This document shows positions 32,006-43,345 of a stretch of DNA of 64,000 bases, one piece after another. This stretch comes from Pollenia angustigena. Its lineage: Eukaryota; Arthropoda; Insecta; Diptera; Polleniidae. Under the pieces are notes generated by a model, which had not been told where the DNA came from, searched no databases, and saw only the letters and a list, made by a program, of their open reading frames with translations. A program made the position numbers and the translations under genes. How positions within the stretch are numbered: the first letter of the stretch is position 1; the number at the start of each line of letters is the position of its first letter. Location of the stretch: positions 39,122,308 to 39,186,307 of the forward strand of contig OV884056.1 in NCBI GenBank assembly GCA_930367215.1, in the 5' to 3' direction.

Positions 32006-32758
32006 AAATTTTTAATGTATTTTCTTCTTTTAAAATTAAAATAAATTTTTCAAAATCAATGAGCATCAAAACATATTGTAAATATGACAAATTTGTAATT
32101 AATTTGTTTATTTGATCGCTAACAAATATTTTATTTAATGTTACAAATTTATTGCTAAAAATATTTGTTGAATGTGAACAATTTTAATTAACAAGAGTAT
32201 TTTTTATATTTACAAATTCGGTTGTTGGTGCCTTTTCAATTACAAAATTAATTGTATTGACGAATATGGTATTCAAAATGACATTTGATTTTTCGTTTTT
32301 TTTTTTTTATATTCGTGTTTTTTTAAATATATCTCCTTGAATCTAATTTCTTGCAGCATCTTTGAAGATTAAAGTTTAATTATTTTAATTTTTTGTTATA
32401 CATTTTGAATTTCCTTGAATTTCCATAGCACACTTTTCTACATGTGATACAAATGTGTAACAACATAGTCCCAATCATATCTTGAGTCTTCGGAAAAGCC
32501 ATTTCAACCAACACGCTGACAAACGAGCCGAAGGACGGATTTTGTTGAATCAACTCCACACCCCATAATGATCTACTACATACACGCAGAGAAAACACAT
32601 TTTTCTTTATGGCCTCCTTGTGTATTCTTTTCACCTGTGGTAAAATATATACAGGAAAATAAAAATATTTTGCCGAAATTTCGATATCGAATATATTGTA
32701 ACATTAGTGTGGAGGCAACACTTAAAAGTAAAGAATATAGATTGAAACCTTTAAGTAT
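32006..32758. other. Intergenic with short repeat relics
   Basis: About 32475-32575 matches the interior of ATACCC-type repeats (TCTTCGGAAAAGCCATTTCAA, AAATCAACT...CATAA). At 32581 the sequence ACACGCAGAGAAAACAC is a solitary element end like those at 9845 and 16076. The remainder is unassigned. Confidence 0.4.
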
Positions 32759-33513
32759 TGTTACGTTTTTCGTTTAATAAACGCGTTTGAGTTCTTTTAG
32801 TTGCAAATCCAAATAAATACACACACTTAGTCAACTTAACAAACTTTATTGAAATTAATTATTTTGTTCACAAAATTTTATCCAATATTGTTATTTACGA
32901 ACAGAAGCGTTTAATGTCTCAAAACAAACTAAACTAACATTTACAAACCCGCCTGTATTTAAAGTCACCACAGGTAGTAGTTGTAGACTTGTAGATTCAA
33001 TAATCTTCTATTCGAATCCAGACCATTCCGTTCGAATCCGAAATTATACAACTAGCAGATGCAAGAACCTTCTAGTGGATTCCACAACATTCTGTTCGAA
33101 TTCAAAATTCTATTTAAAAAAAAAAGCTCTAAAAGACAGTGTAACAAATCATAAGTCGAACTAATACGACATAAATTATAATAAAACACAGAAAAAAATT
33201 TTGCGCCAGTAAAAGCATTAATCAAAAATTAAATCAGTTTTAATTAAAAATTAAATCAAGTGAATTAAACGTTTATTTGATATTATGAATTTGTGTACTG
33301 GTGGAAATTAATATTGTCAATAAAAACGTTTAATACACTTGATTAAAAGTTTAATTCACTTGATTAAACTTTTAATTAACTTGATTAAATTTTTAATTAA
33401 AACTGGGTTTATTTTTGATTAATGCTTTTACTGGCGCAAAATTTTTTCCCGTGTACAAGACAACTTATAACTAAAACTACAAATAATTCTTAGATAAATC
33501 TAATTTCGTAACA
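32759..33513 (-). mobile_element. Candidate solo LTR of a Ty3/gypsy-like retrotransposon
   Basis: Read on the minus strand it begins TGTTACGAAATTAG and ends AAAAACGTAACA, giving TG..CA termini with a short TGTTACG inverted repeat. It contains a TATA-like TTTAAATACAGG near 32955, several heat-shock-like GAA..TTC motifs (for example AGAAGGTTCTTG near 33065) and an AATAAAG signal near 32850. No internal coding region adjoins it, so it would be a solo LTR. The flanks show no perfect 4-6 bp duplication. A hairpin MITE is nested within. Confidence 0.55.
33186..33454. mobile_element. Hairpin MITE inside the candidate LTR
   Basis: ACACAGAAAAAAATTTTGCG on the left pairs with CGCAAAATTTTTTCCCGTGT on the right, and the pairing continues through CCAGTAAAAGCATTAATCAA and AATTAAATCA blocks. 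The arms are about 110 bp. There is no coding sequence. The superfamily is unclear. Confidence 0.7.
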
Positions 33514-33694
33514 GTTTTATTAAACGTCACACAATCACGTACAGTACATCATAATTGGCCTAATTTTGTTCAGAAGCATCTGAACATTTTTGCGCCACGA
33601 TATAAGTCCAAGGTGCACTAAAACCCAAGGAAAAAATTTAATTAGACCCAACAATTTTTCATACAAAAAGGGTAGAAATTTCATTATGAAGAAG

Positions 33695-34550
33695 CAGTGT
33701 TCGAAAATAAACATTAAATATCGCTTCTTAGTGTTCGGTTCGGTAAATTTGTGGAAAACAAAATCGCTAAAAGTCTTTGTGTAGAAAATCATTAAAAAAA
33801 AGTTACGTTTTCCTGTTTGTCTTCTTCGATCACAAAAATAATACTATTCTTATACAACTTAACAAAAAGATGAGAACATTTAATTCCGTTCGGTGTAAAA
33901 AACACAAACTTCATTGTGTTCGGTTCAGCTCATTAATGTTCGTTCGTTTCAGTTGTGCTTAGCGTCCTTTTGGCTGGTAAACAATTTTTTAACAAAAACA
34001 TAAAGCCAGCAAAAACAATTATACACAATGCACACACAAGCTATTCGTGCTGTGGTCGTTGCTAAAATTTTTGGTTTGCTTATTTCTTTATCAATGTAAA
34101 AAGAAACACTATAGAACAGTGATAACCACTCCATAGACTCGCGAGCCAGTCAATAATCGTATTTTTCACACAGACACGGTCGGCAATTCACATGTATGTT
34201 ACAACATGTATATTACAACTTTGTTCGTTTCAAAACATCAGACTATCATCAGTTTCTGCGACCGCACACAAGCACATAATATCTTTGTGTGCGTGCGTTC
34301 GCGGTTTTTTTAGTTCGGGGCTTGGTTATCACTGCTATAGAACATTAAAAGAAAATGTTTTTCTACAGTAACACTACAACTGTTCTATTTTTAACGAAGA
34401 ACAGAACACTATATGTTTGGTTCTTTTTTGAAAATATTTACGAACGGTATAAAGGGTTGTGTTCGTCTACACAAACACTAAAATAATAGATATCGTTCCT
34501 CCGTATATGAGCCGAACGCTTAATAATGTTCTGTTTATTTTTGAACACTA
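33695..34550. mobile_element. Inverted-repeat element with AGTGTTCRAAAATAAAC ends
   Basis: The left end CAGTGTTCGAAAATAAAC pairs with GTTTATTTTTGAACACTA on the right. Many GTTCG/CGAAC motifs follow inside each end, suggesting subterminal binding sites. The flanks do not form a clear 8-bp duplication. A partial relative lies at about 38713-38838 (ending CGAACACTG). A small hAT-like element is nested at 34117. Confidence 0.5.
34117..34334. mobile_element. 218-bp hAT-like MITE, 8-bp duplication CTATAGAA
   Basis: The termini CAGTGATAACCA and TGGTTATCACTG are flanked by CTATAGAA on both sides (34109-34116, 34335-34342). The perfect 8-bp duplication and CAGTG-type ends identify a hAT-derived MITE. 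The interior is not coding. Confidence 0.85.
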
Positions 34551-34914
34551 ATTCTCTAACAAACTTTAACAAAAGTGGTCATTGTTAAAAAATGTAACAA
34601 GCAAGTTAATGATTTTGATATTCTGTAACATTTTCAACAACACTTGTTATCGTAAACTCAGCTGCTTGCGTTAAATAAACAACAACTTGTTTAGTGTTGT
34701 TTATTTACCTGTATTGTTATATATCGAAAAAGAAATGTTACTTGAAAATGGCCATTGAATATTTTGCATTTAATCTTATAGTTAAATGCTCTACTTACCT
34801 TCTTAGAAAAGCCGAAAAATTAAAAAAAATTTGGTTAGTTTTAATAATTTTTTCATTTGTTTTCTTTTTATCCCTCTTTGTGGTAATCGTTATTATGCCA
34901 CATACATTAACGGC

Positions 34915-35022
34915 ATAGAACCTCCATTATGCCTCAGGGTCATCGAAAATTTGGACCATCGGATGGAGGTGTGCCGCCGTGGTCGCGGCGCCCATTTGGC
35001 CGATATTTTGTTCCATACATAA
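34915..35022 (+). pseudogene. mariner-like transposase C-terminal fragment
   Basis: The final 35 residues of a plus-strand frame read RVIENLDHRMEVCRRGRGAH and end LADILFHT before a stop. This is the typical C-terminus of a mariner-like transposase family common in insects (RVIEN...R...CRR.RGGHL.D..FHT). Upstream sequence does not match, so only the 3' end survives. Related pieces of other domains lie at 41251-41343 and 46950-47560. Confidence 0.6.
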
Positions 35023-35120
35023 TTGAGTAATACCAATATATCATAATAAAATAAAATTACAATAATATCCTAAATAGTTTGTGTTTTATTCAAAATCAAC
35101 ATCGGCCCTTGAAATTTACA

Positions 35121-35707
35121 AACGTTATGACAAACTTATATATACCCTTTTACACCTGTGGTGAAGGGTATAAAAAATAAAAAAAACGCAAATAAGAGTG
35201 CTATATTCGGCTATGCCGTATCGTATGTAAGAACAACAAGAAGTTATACCTACATATAAATATTGTTCTTTAGATAGGTATAAATAAATTTAAATTGAGC
35301 ACCGCCAACTTTTCATTTCGTCATGCCGAAGAATATGACAAAATCAAAAAATTTATATATCTTTTGCCAAAGTTGATGTTTGAAATTCGTTATATAATTT
35401 TTTTTTTATTTAATCTTAAAATCGTGTTTAAAACATAAAAAAATTAAATAAAAAAAAAATTTATTTTTGAGACTTGAACTCGCAATCTTACGAGCCTTAA
35501 GCGAGGACTTAGAGAACTCAGCTACGAGCGGTTTTACTGAAGGGGCGTTAAATTAAAATATATTGAGAGCAATTATGGACATACATACATGTGTATGCGT
35601 AAAAAACACATTAAAATCCCCCACTTGTGGTGAAGAGTATAAAAAAACAACAAAAAACCGCAACCAAGAAAAATGCAAGAAGAGATCAACGTAGCAACAG
35701 CTTATTA
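35121..35707. repeat. ATACCC-type repeat with tRNA-like module (block copy 1)
   Basis: The block runs from AAACTTATATATACCC through GTGCTATATTCGGCTATGCC to CCACTTGTGGTGAAGAGTA and AGCAACAGCTTATTA. It is nearly identical to 43300-43833, which lacks a ~45-bp internal segment. The minus strand of 35465-35535 is tRNA-like. The right edge is cut by the PIF/Harbinger-like element at 35708. Confidence 0.65.
35465..35535 (-). other. tRNA-like module (A and B boxes)
   Basis: On the minus strand the A-box-like TAGCTGAGTTC (35514-35524 in complement) is followed about 40 bp later by the B-box-like GAGTTCAAGTCTC (35469-35481 in complement). Spacing fits a tRNA-derived promoter. Stems are poor, so it is not a functional tRNA gene; it may drive a SINE-like transcript. 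A related module is at 48107-48165. Confidence 0.5.
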
Positions 35708-35803
35708 AGGCAGAGTTAGCCGAACGTTCACGTCCCCTAATGGAACGTCTGGTTCGTTTTGTCATTTGCAAACAATGCAAATGCTTACTGAATTTAAATG
35801 TCC
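35708..35803 (-). mobile_element. PIF/Harbinger-like element, truncated copy
   Basis: It begins AGGCAGAGTTAGCCGAACG after TTA and matches the first ~95 bp of 49466-50184, then diverges after AATTTAAATGTC. The paralogous block at 43833 reads CAGCTTATTA then GACGAAAC, marking the exact insertion point. Confidence 0.7.
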
Positions 35804-35908
35804 GTGTTAATAACAACTTACAGAACCGTATTATCGTTAGTGCAAACAACAAAATAGAATGACAATTGTAACAAGTTTTGTTACTGTTAAAATTTACAGA
35901 ATCCCACT

Positions 35909-37332
35909 TAGGGTAGCCAGATTTTAAATTCGGAAAAACAGTACATTGAACACAAAAAAAAAGTACAATCAAGAAAAAAACAGTACATTATTTTGGACGA
36001 AAAAAATTACTCCATTTGCGTTTAAAAAGCAAACACCACAAACGAAGCATTTGGCCAGGAAAACCATAACATTGCTGTGAGCCATATAAGAAAGGAGAAA
36101 AGCCGAACTTAGCTTGAAACAATTAACTCATTGATTGTGATACATAGTACGATTTTCTTTAAACATATTCGTATTTAAAGCAATTTTCACCACACACATA
36201 GTTGCACAAATCATATAGAATTTGAGAAAATGTTTGTTTCCTAAATTAATTTTCCAATTTCAAACAATTTTTTTAATTATTTACGGCCAATTTTACCAAG
36301 TTCGGCTAAAATTAACTATTACTAAAACAATAGATTTGTTGACATTTATAATGATAGTTAATTATACCTGAACTTGGTGAAAATGGCCATCAATCTATAA
36401 CAAAATCTGAAAATATTAAAATAGTAAAAACAAGTTTCAATAAAATTTAAAACAAAAATTTTTGTCTGTAAAACAATCAAGTGCAATTGAAAACGATGAA
36501 TATTTTCAATAAAATTTTTGTAAAAATTAATTTATCTTTTTCTTATTTCAGTAGTTTAGGTAATGAAAAGTGGTCTTCAAAGGTATTAGGTATTTTAATA
36601 AATTTTTAACACGGAGAATTTTCCAAATTTGTTCGTTTTCAATTTCACGTGAGTTCGATATCCAGCACATGCCCGAAAATTAAAAAAGTTCTAACAATTT
36701 AATATAATTGTGTTGGAATAAGTATGTATTTATTTGTGCCTGTATTCATAAAAATTTTTAAATTTAATAAAGGTTTAAAGAACAAATTTACTATGAAAAT
36801 TATCCCTAATAAACGTTTGTTAAATTTAATAATCGTTTATGAATTCGAGGGTTAGTATTTAAATATTTTTTTTTGATTTTGTTTTTCTCAGGTGTGGAAA
36901 GGGAAATAAGTACTATTGGAAGAGGTAGCCATAAAATCATACATAGTACATATGTCTTAAAAATAACAATATGAAAATATCCTACTGCTGCGAGCCACTC
37001 ATTATAATTTAGATTTCTACTGTGTATTTATGAGAAAACAATGACCACAGCGTAAAAACTCGTATTATTTTAGAACTTCTTTGTTTGGAATACAAAAAAA
37101 AATTTTTAAGCTATGTACTTTTAAATATTAGGGTATCATAAAAATGTGTTTTTAGTAGGGTTTTTTTAATATCTTGGTGTTTTGTACACTGAACAAAAAA
37201 AAAAGTACAAAAAACTGTTCAAAGTGTAAAAAACAGTACATTTGCGTACTGTTTTAGGAGTTGTGCATAAAACAGTACAATTGCAAAAAATCAGTACATG
37301 TACTGCTAAAAACAGTACGTATGGCAACCCTA
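35909..37332 (+). mobile_element. hAT-like element (family A, copy 2), 8-bp duplication ATCCCACT
   Basis: The ends TAGGGTAGCCAG and, in complement, TAGGGTTGCCATACG are flanked by ATCCCACT (35901-35908, 37333-37340). Subterminal AACAGTACA/TGTACTGTT motifs cluster at both ends. At 1424 bp it is the simpler sister of 10390-13035 and serves as an empty-site reference for insertions in that copy. It contains the ~105-bp MITE at 36285-36388. No transposase is visible. Confidence 0.85.
36285..36388. mobile_element. ~104-bp MITE within the hAT-like element
   Basis: GGCCAATTTTACCAAGTTCGG on the left pairs with TGAACTTGGTGAAAATGGCC on the right. It sits at the position equivalent to 12180-12282 in the sister element. 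Confidence 0.6.
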
Positions 37333-37340
37333 ATCCCACT

Positions 37341-38891
37341 ACTGGGATGCCACAATCTTTATTTTTACTTACTAAACACTTTTGCTATTACCCTTATTTC
37401 CACTACTGTACTTTAAAAAAAAAACACCAAATACTGAAATTGACTTTTTTGTATGTTTGCGGGTTGCTGTTTTAGCGCAAGTAATATGTCAAAATATAAA
37501 ATATGTTGATTTAAGAAAAAAGAAAATTATCTTACCCTTTATACATACATTACGTTTTCATTGCACGTTACGCGATATCTTGTTTTCTCAGAATCTTCTT
37601 ACATGTACATATGCATTTATTTTAACTATGATAGTTTTATTTAATTTAGATAATAATGCATTAGACTTCAAATGAGGGAAGATTTAAAGATATTTTATAA
37701 TATATGAAATAAATTTTTTAAAAAAGATAACAGGATAATATTTCGGCACACAAAAAAGTTTTTTCTTTTAAATATAAAAAGTGTTTACTACTTGGCAAAT
37801 ATGTACGCATTTTTTTCGTAATATTCAAAATCTCTAACATAAATCAAACCCTCAAATTCTTTACTATAAATGGCTGTTTAATTTTCATCTTTCAATCAAA
37901 ATACAAATTCAAAACAACAGGAGATTTATCTTAATCTTTTTATTTCGTTAACACTTGGTAATCATTGATCATGAACAGTCAACTGATTGACGTTTGACAT
38001 TGCGGTTAAGTTTTCACTGACACGCTTAATTTTTCAAAACGTCGTTAATATTTTCAAATACAAATACACTCAAAATATTATGTAGTTAAACTCAAACGAA
38101 AATTCATTTTAAACAACTAAAACTTCATTTTAAAAACGGATCATTTACATTTCATTTAAATGAATTTTACATTAATTTTTAAATTTTTATTTATTTGGCA
38201 GCATATTCCGTAAAATTTAATAGTTTTTACTTTAAAAAAATATATTTTAGCCGACAAAAACTCAAACTACATAACAAAATAAGGACTGAAAGACCTTTTT
38301 TTTTGGTTGTTTGTTTATTGCATAACAAACAAATAAAATTATTCGTAAAATAACTATATTTTTATTCAATTTGAACAGAAGGGAAAACGAATTTAATAAC
38401 CCACAATCATTAACTGAATTAATTTTATGAGTGTTATTGTATTTATTACTATACATGTTTTTAACCGTATGATGCATAACCGGGTACCCGTTTGTCCACT
38501 AGCAACTTTAAACGTTTCTAGCATTAAAACCAATAATAATAGAGTGTTGAAACTTCGGATCTAGGAAATTCAAGTCTTATTTATGAAATTCGTTTCAGCG
38601 GTTCTATAACTATTAGCTACGCAAACGAATAGCCGGGGTACCAAATAGTTTTTATATGAAAAAAATTAGCGAGTAAAGAGCTGTTTTTGTTAGACTTTAA
38701 TTACTGTACCTATTAGCGTTTGTGTAGAAAATCATTAAAAAATAACGTTTCCCTGTTAGTCATCTTTCGAACACAAAAATATTACTGATTTTATCAAACT
38801 TAGCAAGAGATGTGTACTGTTTTTTTCGAACACTGTATTAAAGTACACTCAAAAATATTTTTTAATGAAATAAATTCTACTACTACTAAAA
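37341..38891. other. Unassigned intergenic with one element relic
   Basis: Mostly AT-rich without structure. About 38713-38838 resembles the element at 33777-33850 (GTGTAGAAAATCATTAAAAAA, CGAACACTG end). A weak palindrome around CCGGGTACCCGTTTG (38480) and GGGGTACC (38636) could be an old MITE. Confidence 0.35.
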
Positions 38892-38996
38892 ACGTCGTTT
38901 ACGTCTTGTAGTGGTCAGGACGAAGCGCCAATACGTTCCATGGAGTGTGGACTGTATAAAGGGCTGGACCAATTTTTTATCCTTATTGTTAAGTAA
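38892..38996 (+). other. Short open segment related to 48971-49054
   Basis: The plus-strand frame reads TSFTSCSGQDEAPIRSMECG and then LYKGLDQF, with a stop at 38994-38996. The DNA from about 38891 to 38970 matches 48970-49050 at roughly 85 percent, while the flanks do not match. Differences are mostly amino-acid changing, so the shared stretch may not be constrained as protein. It is not recognised; a repeat-borne or exon-derived fragment is possible. Confidence 0.35.
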
Positions 38997-39868
38997 ACAA
39001 AGAACTACTAAATAGCTTTAAACAATAGCTAAATTAGATTTTACTACAAAATCTAAATTCAAGCAAAAAAATAACAACATTTTAAACGAGATAAAAATCC
39101 ATACCTTTGAAGACCTGATTGTCTTACTGTTGATATTCTCGTTCTTTTCTTTCTCTTGTATGCAGTTGTTTATGTTGTTGTTAGGATGAGCTTAAAAGAT
39201 TTACATAAATAAATATGTTTGCCCGCTGAGAATGATGTACAATATTTAGTTTGTTGTACAAATGTTGTGTTGTGTGGTGACCACCAACTAGGGATGAAAC
39301 GATACCTCTAAGGTATCGATACTTTTACTCGATGTGGTATCGCTCGTAAAGTATCGATACCTACTTAGTATCGAAAAAAATGTATCGATACTTACATACT
39401 TGTATCGGTACTTGTATCGGTTTGTATCATAAAATAATAGAAAGCAGCATTTAAAAACGTTCTTATTAGTGTGTTAGTACTATACAATACAATAGGAACT
39501 ACGACCCACAAAATTTTTTGTGCAAAACAAAAATTGTAAAGATTGACACCACTTTTAGTTACTACAAGTACCAATTTCCTCTCGAAAAATCTTTTTTATC
39601 TTAGGAAACACAATTTTTATAGAACGTTCAGGATAACAACCTTTTATTTACCTTTTATTCCAGAAATTAACAATGTCACTATGTATTTATTTTCAATGTA
39701 AATATGTATTTTATTTTTAAATTGATAAATATACAGTAGTTTTGACTTAACTGCCTTTTGTTTAAGTGCACTTTTCACCTAACTGCACAAAATTAATATT
39801 TTTAAAACCTTTTCTTTAGTTTCACTTCGGAAAATCAAATCTTGTAACGTTAGTTTAACTGCCTTATA

Positions 39869-40144
39869 CTCAATGCAAATGGATGAAACTTTGCAGGCAT
39901 ACATATTCCCGATGACAATACACGAATACATGGGCGTAGCCAGGATAAAATCTAGGTGGGGGGGCAAACATTTTTTTTTGGCAAAATGCTTTTTGACCGC
40001 CTTTTACTCAATGCAAATGGATGAAACTTTGCAGGCATACAAATTCCTGATGACAATACACAAAAACATGGGCGTAGCCAGAATAAAATCTAGGGGGTGG
40101 GGCAAATTTTTTTTTAAATGTTCTTTTTTAAGAAAAGCGTTTCT
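39869..40144 (+). repeat. Two tandem ~138-bp copies
   Basis: CTCAATGCAAATGGATGAAA and the following text through GGGCGTAGCCAG.ATAAAATC recur with a period of 138 bp (starts 39869 and 40007). The second copy is slightly diverged. They lie inside the hAT-like element. Confidence 0.85.
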
Positions 40145-41250
40145 AAAAAAAATTTTTTTTAAATATTCTTATTTGTCATTATTCTTTAAAATTTCATACA
40201 ATTTTATATTTTAAGTGCACTTTCTATACCTGCACATTTGAGATAAATGCCCAAAATTTTTGACATTTTAAAATTATTTTCATAAAAAAATCAAAGTTGG
40301 CTGCACTTTGACTTAACTGTCCAAAATACATATTTTCTGTAATTATTCTTCAAAATCCTTTTTACGTGCCTTTTGTATACCAGCATATTTATCATATTTT
40401 TGGGCAGTTGTAAAATATTTTCATTTAAAAAGCTTACATAAAAAATTATGGTGTCCACTTTTTCACATAAATATCCAATTTAAGCTGTTTATAAAAACAA
40501 AAATCGCAAACAAGTCAAGTTGGCATCATTATAATTAATTTATTTTGTTTGCATGTACCTACACTTATGAATTTGGTTTGCGGTTACAGCAACTTTAACG
40601 CGATTATATGAAAGGAATTATTAATCTTAGGCCTGGAACAGAATAAAGTATTTGTAGTAGTATCTAAAGCTGCCGAATGCTCTGTAGTGCAACTAAGTTC
40701 AAAATTTCGAATTTGCGTTTCAACTGCAACGACTTCTACAACTATGTATTCTGTTGACACTACTTTGATACTGCCGTTTTTAACTTTTGATAGCTTGCAG
40801 CGCTATTCTAAACGTTTTACTACAGCGAAAATTCTGTTCCCCACTTTATTGTTACCAATTTGGCTACCTCGTTCATTACAAAAATGCATAACAGATGACT
40901 ACAGGTTGCTTGAACGTCATTGTTATTATCAATTCATTAATAAAAACGCTGTTACTCCTCTTTCAAACACTTTATTTTAGTTATGCAGGTAACCAAAATT
41001 GCTTATCTGCACATTAAGGCAGCTAAATAAATTTAAGATAGCTGCATTTTTGATTTATCTGCACAAAAAATCGTGCAAAGGAGATTTTACAGCTAAGTCA
41101 AAATTATGTATAATAAAGGGTGGTAAAACCATAATCCACGATGTTAATTGTAAGTCACACCTTAACGTCAAGTTTTTTTTTCAAACTGGGTCTGTAGAAA
41201 ATGGGAAAACATATGTGCATGCTCGCCCAGTTAGTTCTGCGGCTCGCGGC

Positions 41251-41343
41251 GTTATTGGGCCGTATTTCTTCGAAATTGAGGTCGGCCAAGCAATTACCGT
41301 GAATGGTGTTCGCTATCGCGAGATGATAACGGACTTCCTATAG
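41251..41343 (+). pseudogene. mariner-like transposase internal fragment
   Basis: The plus frame reads GVIGPYFFEIEVGQAITVNG, then VRYREMITDFL and a stop, with PEIEEMY in frame after it. This matches the segment between the first and second catalytic Asp of the same mariner-like family found at 46950-47560. Sequence upstream (CACACCTTAACGTCAAG, 41156-41172) also matches 46877-46893, so both may carry that element's 5' region. It is heavily deleted. Confidence 0.65.
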
Positions 41344-41744
41344 CCAGAAATTGAGGAAATGTACCTAGACTGTATGTGGTTTAAAGGTGTTTACTGGTCA
41401 AACGGTTTCTTGATACCGTTACAGCTGCTCCAGCTTTGGAAAAAAATCAAAAATTTAAGATAATTTCAACACCAAAGTAAAACGATTACTTTTGACCGAT
41501 ACCGAGTATATTTTTACCGATACTACTTGGTACTCGGTTGCTAAGTATCGATTACAAAAATAGTTGGTACTTATATAAAAGTATCGAATATGTACTTGTA
41601 TTTACTCGTATCGTTTCATCCCTACCACCAACGTACTGGTTTCTATTTGCCACTTAAACGCTCCAGTGTCATTTGTATTTTTTTATTTAAAAAACTCTTG
41701 TTTGCAATTCAGACACAGAAATATTTAATATAAACACATAAAAA

Positions 41745-41990
41745 AACAAGTAAGAGTGCTATATGTGCCGAATCTCATATACCCTTCACCATTGTGCGAG
41801 CAGAATACAGAGCAACTAGATAAAAACTAAATAAAACTGGTAAATATTTTTTTTTTAAATAAGAGACAACCGGTTTTGAACTTCGCTTTTCATAAGGGCC
41901 CAGAATATATATACTTTATACGGTGTAGGATCAATATTGTAGAAATTACAGTTATATATAACTTTTTACCTTCGGTGAAGGGTATAAAAA
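41745..41990. repeat. Short ATACCC-type repeat
   Basis: It starts GTAAGAGTGCTATATGTGCC and ends TTCGGTGAAGGGTATAAAA, with the internal block CAGAATATATATACTTTATA. It is an internally deleted form of the longer copies. Confidence 0.65.
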
Positions 41991-43345
41991 GAGTAATTTT
42001 CGGGAATTCAGGGTTCTAATCACTGCATTCGATACTATCGTATCGAATAAACTATTGAATTTTTTTGCATACGATAGACAATGGCGTATCGAATGAAAAC
42101 TCGATAAATGTAATGTCGAGTTACTCGATGTCGAATGCTATTATTTCAAATTCAATACATTTCATTCGATATCGAGTTTCAAGATACCAAAATAAATAAT
42201 TTCGATGAATTTTGCTCGATATCGTATGCGGTGATTAGACCCCAGTATTTCTGTTATAACTCATACAAATTTCCGACATTTTGATATATAAGTCATATCC
42301 ATAGGACGTATAGCAGCCCTAAAATTTAGGTTTTTATAAAAATTTTGATGTTTTTTAGCCAATTTTTGGAGTATTTTGCTCATAAATTACCCATTGCCTA
42401 ACCGATTTGATAGTTTTATATACCGACGTGTTAAGGAAGAATTTTACCATTTACTTAAGTTATATTTATATATAAACATTTAATAAAGTTGTAAATATAT
42501 ATTTTAACAAAGTTAATTATAAAAAAGAGTAATTTTTGTGGATTCAGTATTTCGGTTATAACTCTGCCATTTCTTAACCGATTTGGCAGATTTATATACC
42601 GGCGTGTTGAAGATGAAATTTACCATTTACTTTAGTTATAAAGCTTGGACTCGGGGAGATCTATGGTTCCCGAAAGTTGGGTATTTAAAAAAAAACATTT
42701 AATTTTGGTCATAACTTTTTTGTATCTGAACCGATTGTCCCGAGTTTTTTATAAAGTAAAATAAAAATAAAAATTTCCGATATTTTGATATATAAGTCAT
42801 ATCCATAGGACATATGGCAGTCCTTAAATTTAGGTTTTTATAAAAATTTTAATTTTTGTTGTACGGGAGGTACCACGCCCACTTCTCCAATCCCGCCCAC
42901 ATTTTGTAGGATGGTGTGTATTGGCAACCTTTATGTGTGTACCTAATTTGGAAACTTTGGCATTTGCCGTTCTCAAGATATACAGAAATAAAAAAATAAA
43001 ACAACAAGGGATTTTTGGAAAAATTTTGAGGTAGTCGTGGTTTTTTGCTCATATCTACGTCATTTTTAGACCGATCTGGCTGAATTTCAATAGCAAGAAA
43101 TGGTGGACTGTATGTAACATAAATGTAAAACAACCTAGCCGCTATCATGTCTGGATTATCCGGAAAACACATATCAAACGTAAGACGGACAGACGGTCAG
43201 ACGGACATCGTTAAATCAACTTCTCTTCTCATATGGACCCAGAATATACTATATACTTTATGGGGTCTAAAATCAATATTGTGGAAATTACAAACGTTAT
43301 GACAAACTTATATATACCCTTTTACACCTGTGGTGAAGGATATAA
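41991..43345. repeat. Long ATACCC-type repeat with internal duplication
   Basis: Two internal copies of a block containing GACATTTTGATATATAAGTC and CATATCCATAGGAC occur near 42273 and 42778. GTAATTTTYG..ATTCAGTATTTC and ATACCGRCGTGTT blocks are also doubled. The right part has the CCACGCCCACTTCTCCAATC block, GACGGACAGACGG runs and the terminal ACACCTGTGGTGAAGGATAT. The same end block appears at 3800-4660, 35121 and 48600. Confidence 0.6.
42011..42242. mobile_element. MITE with GGGTYTAATCAC ends
   Basis: The left GGGTTCTAATCACTGCATTC pairs with GCGGTGATTAGACCC on the right, and ATCGAATA/TATCGAAT-type motifs fill the interior. The surrounding text GGAATTCAGTATTTC matches the uninterrupted GGATTCAGTATTTC at about 42540, confirming an insertion with a 2-3 bp (CA or CAG) duplication. 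Confidence 0.7.

Larger units (their letters stand above)
39289..41624. mobile_element. hAT-like element with GTATCGATAC repeats, duplication CCACCAAC
   Basis: The termini TAGGGATGAAACGATAC and GTATCGTTTCATCCCTA are flanked by CCACCAAC (39281-39288, 41625-41632). Multiple GTATCGATAC-type motifs fill the first and last ~140 bp, as expected for hAT subterminal repeats. The interior includes a ~138-bp tandem duplication (39869-40140) and a mariner transposase fragment (41251). No hAT transposase core was recognised, including in the frame at 40687-40980. Confidence 0.85.

Noticed and set aside
35465..35535. Functional tRNA gene
   Set aside because: Boxes are present but acceptor and anticodon stems do not pair, and it lies in a repeat.
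38480..38645. MITE around CCGGGTACCCGTTTG
   Set aside because: Only short, imperfect pairing and no matching flanks; too weak to annotate as an element.
40687..40980. hAT transposase remnant
   Set aside because: The 97-residue frame shows none of the expected RW or C-terminal dimerisation motifs.
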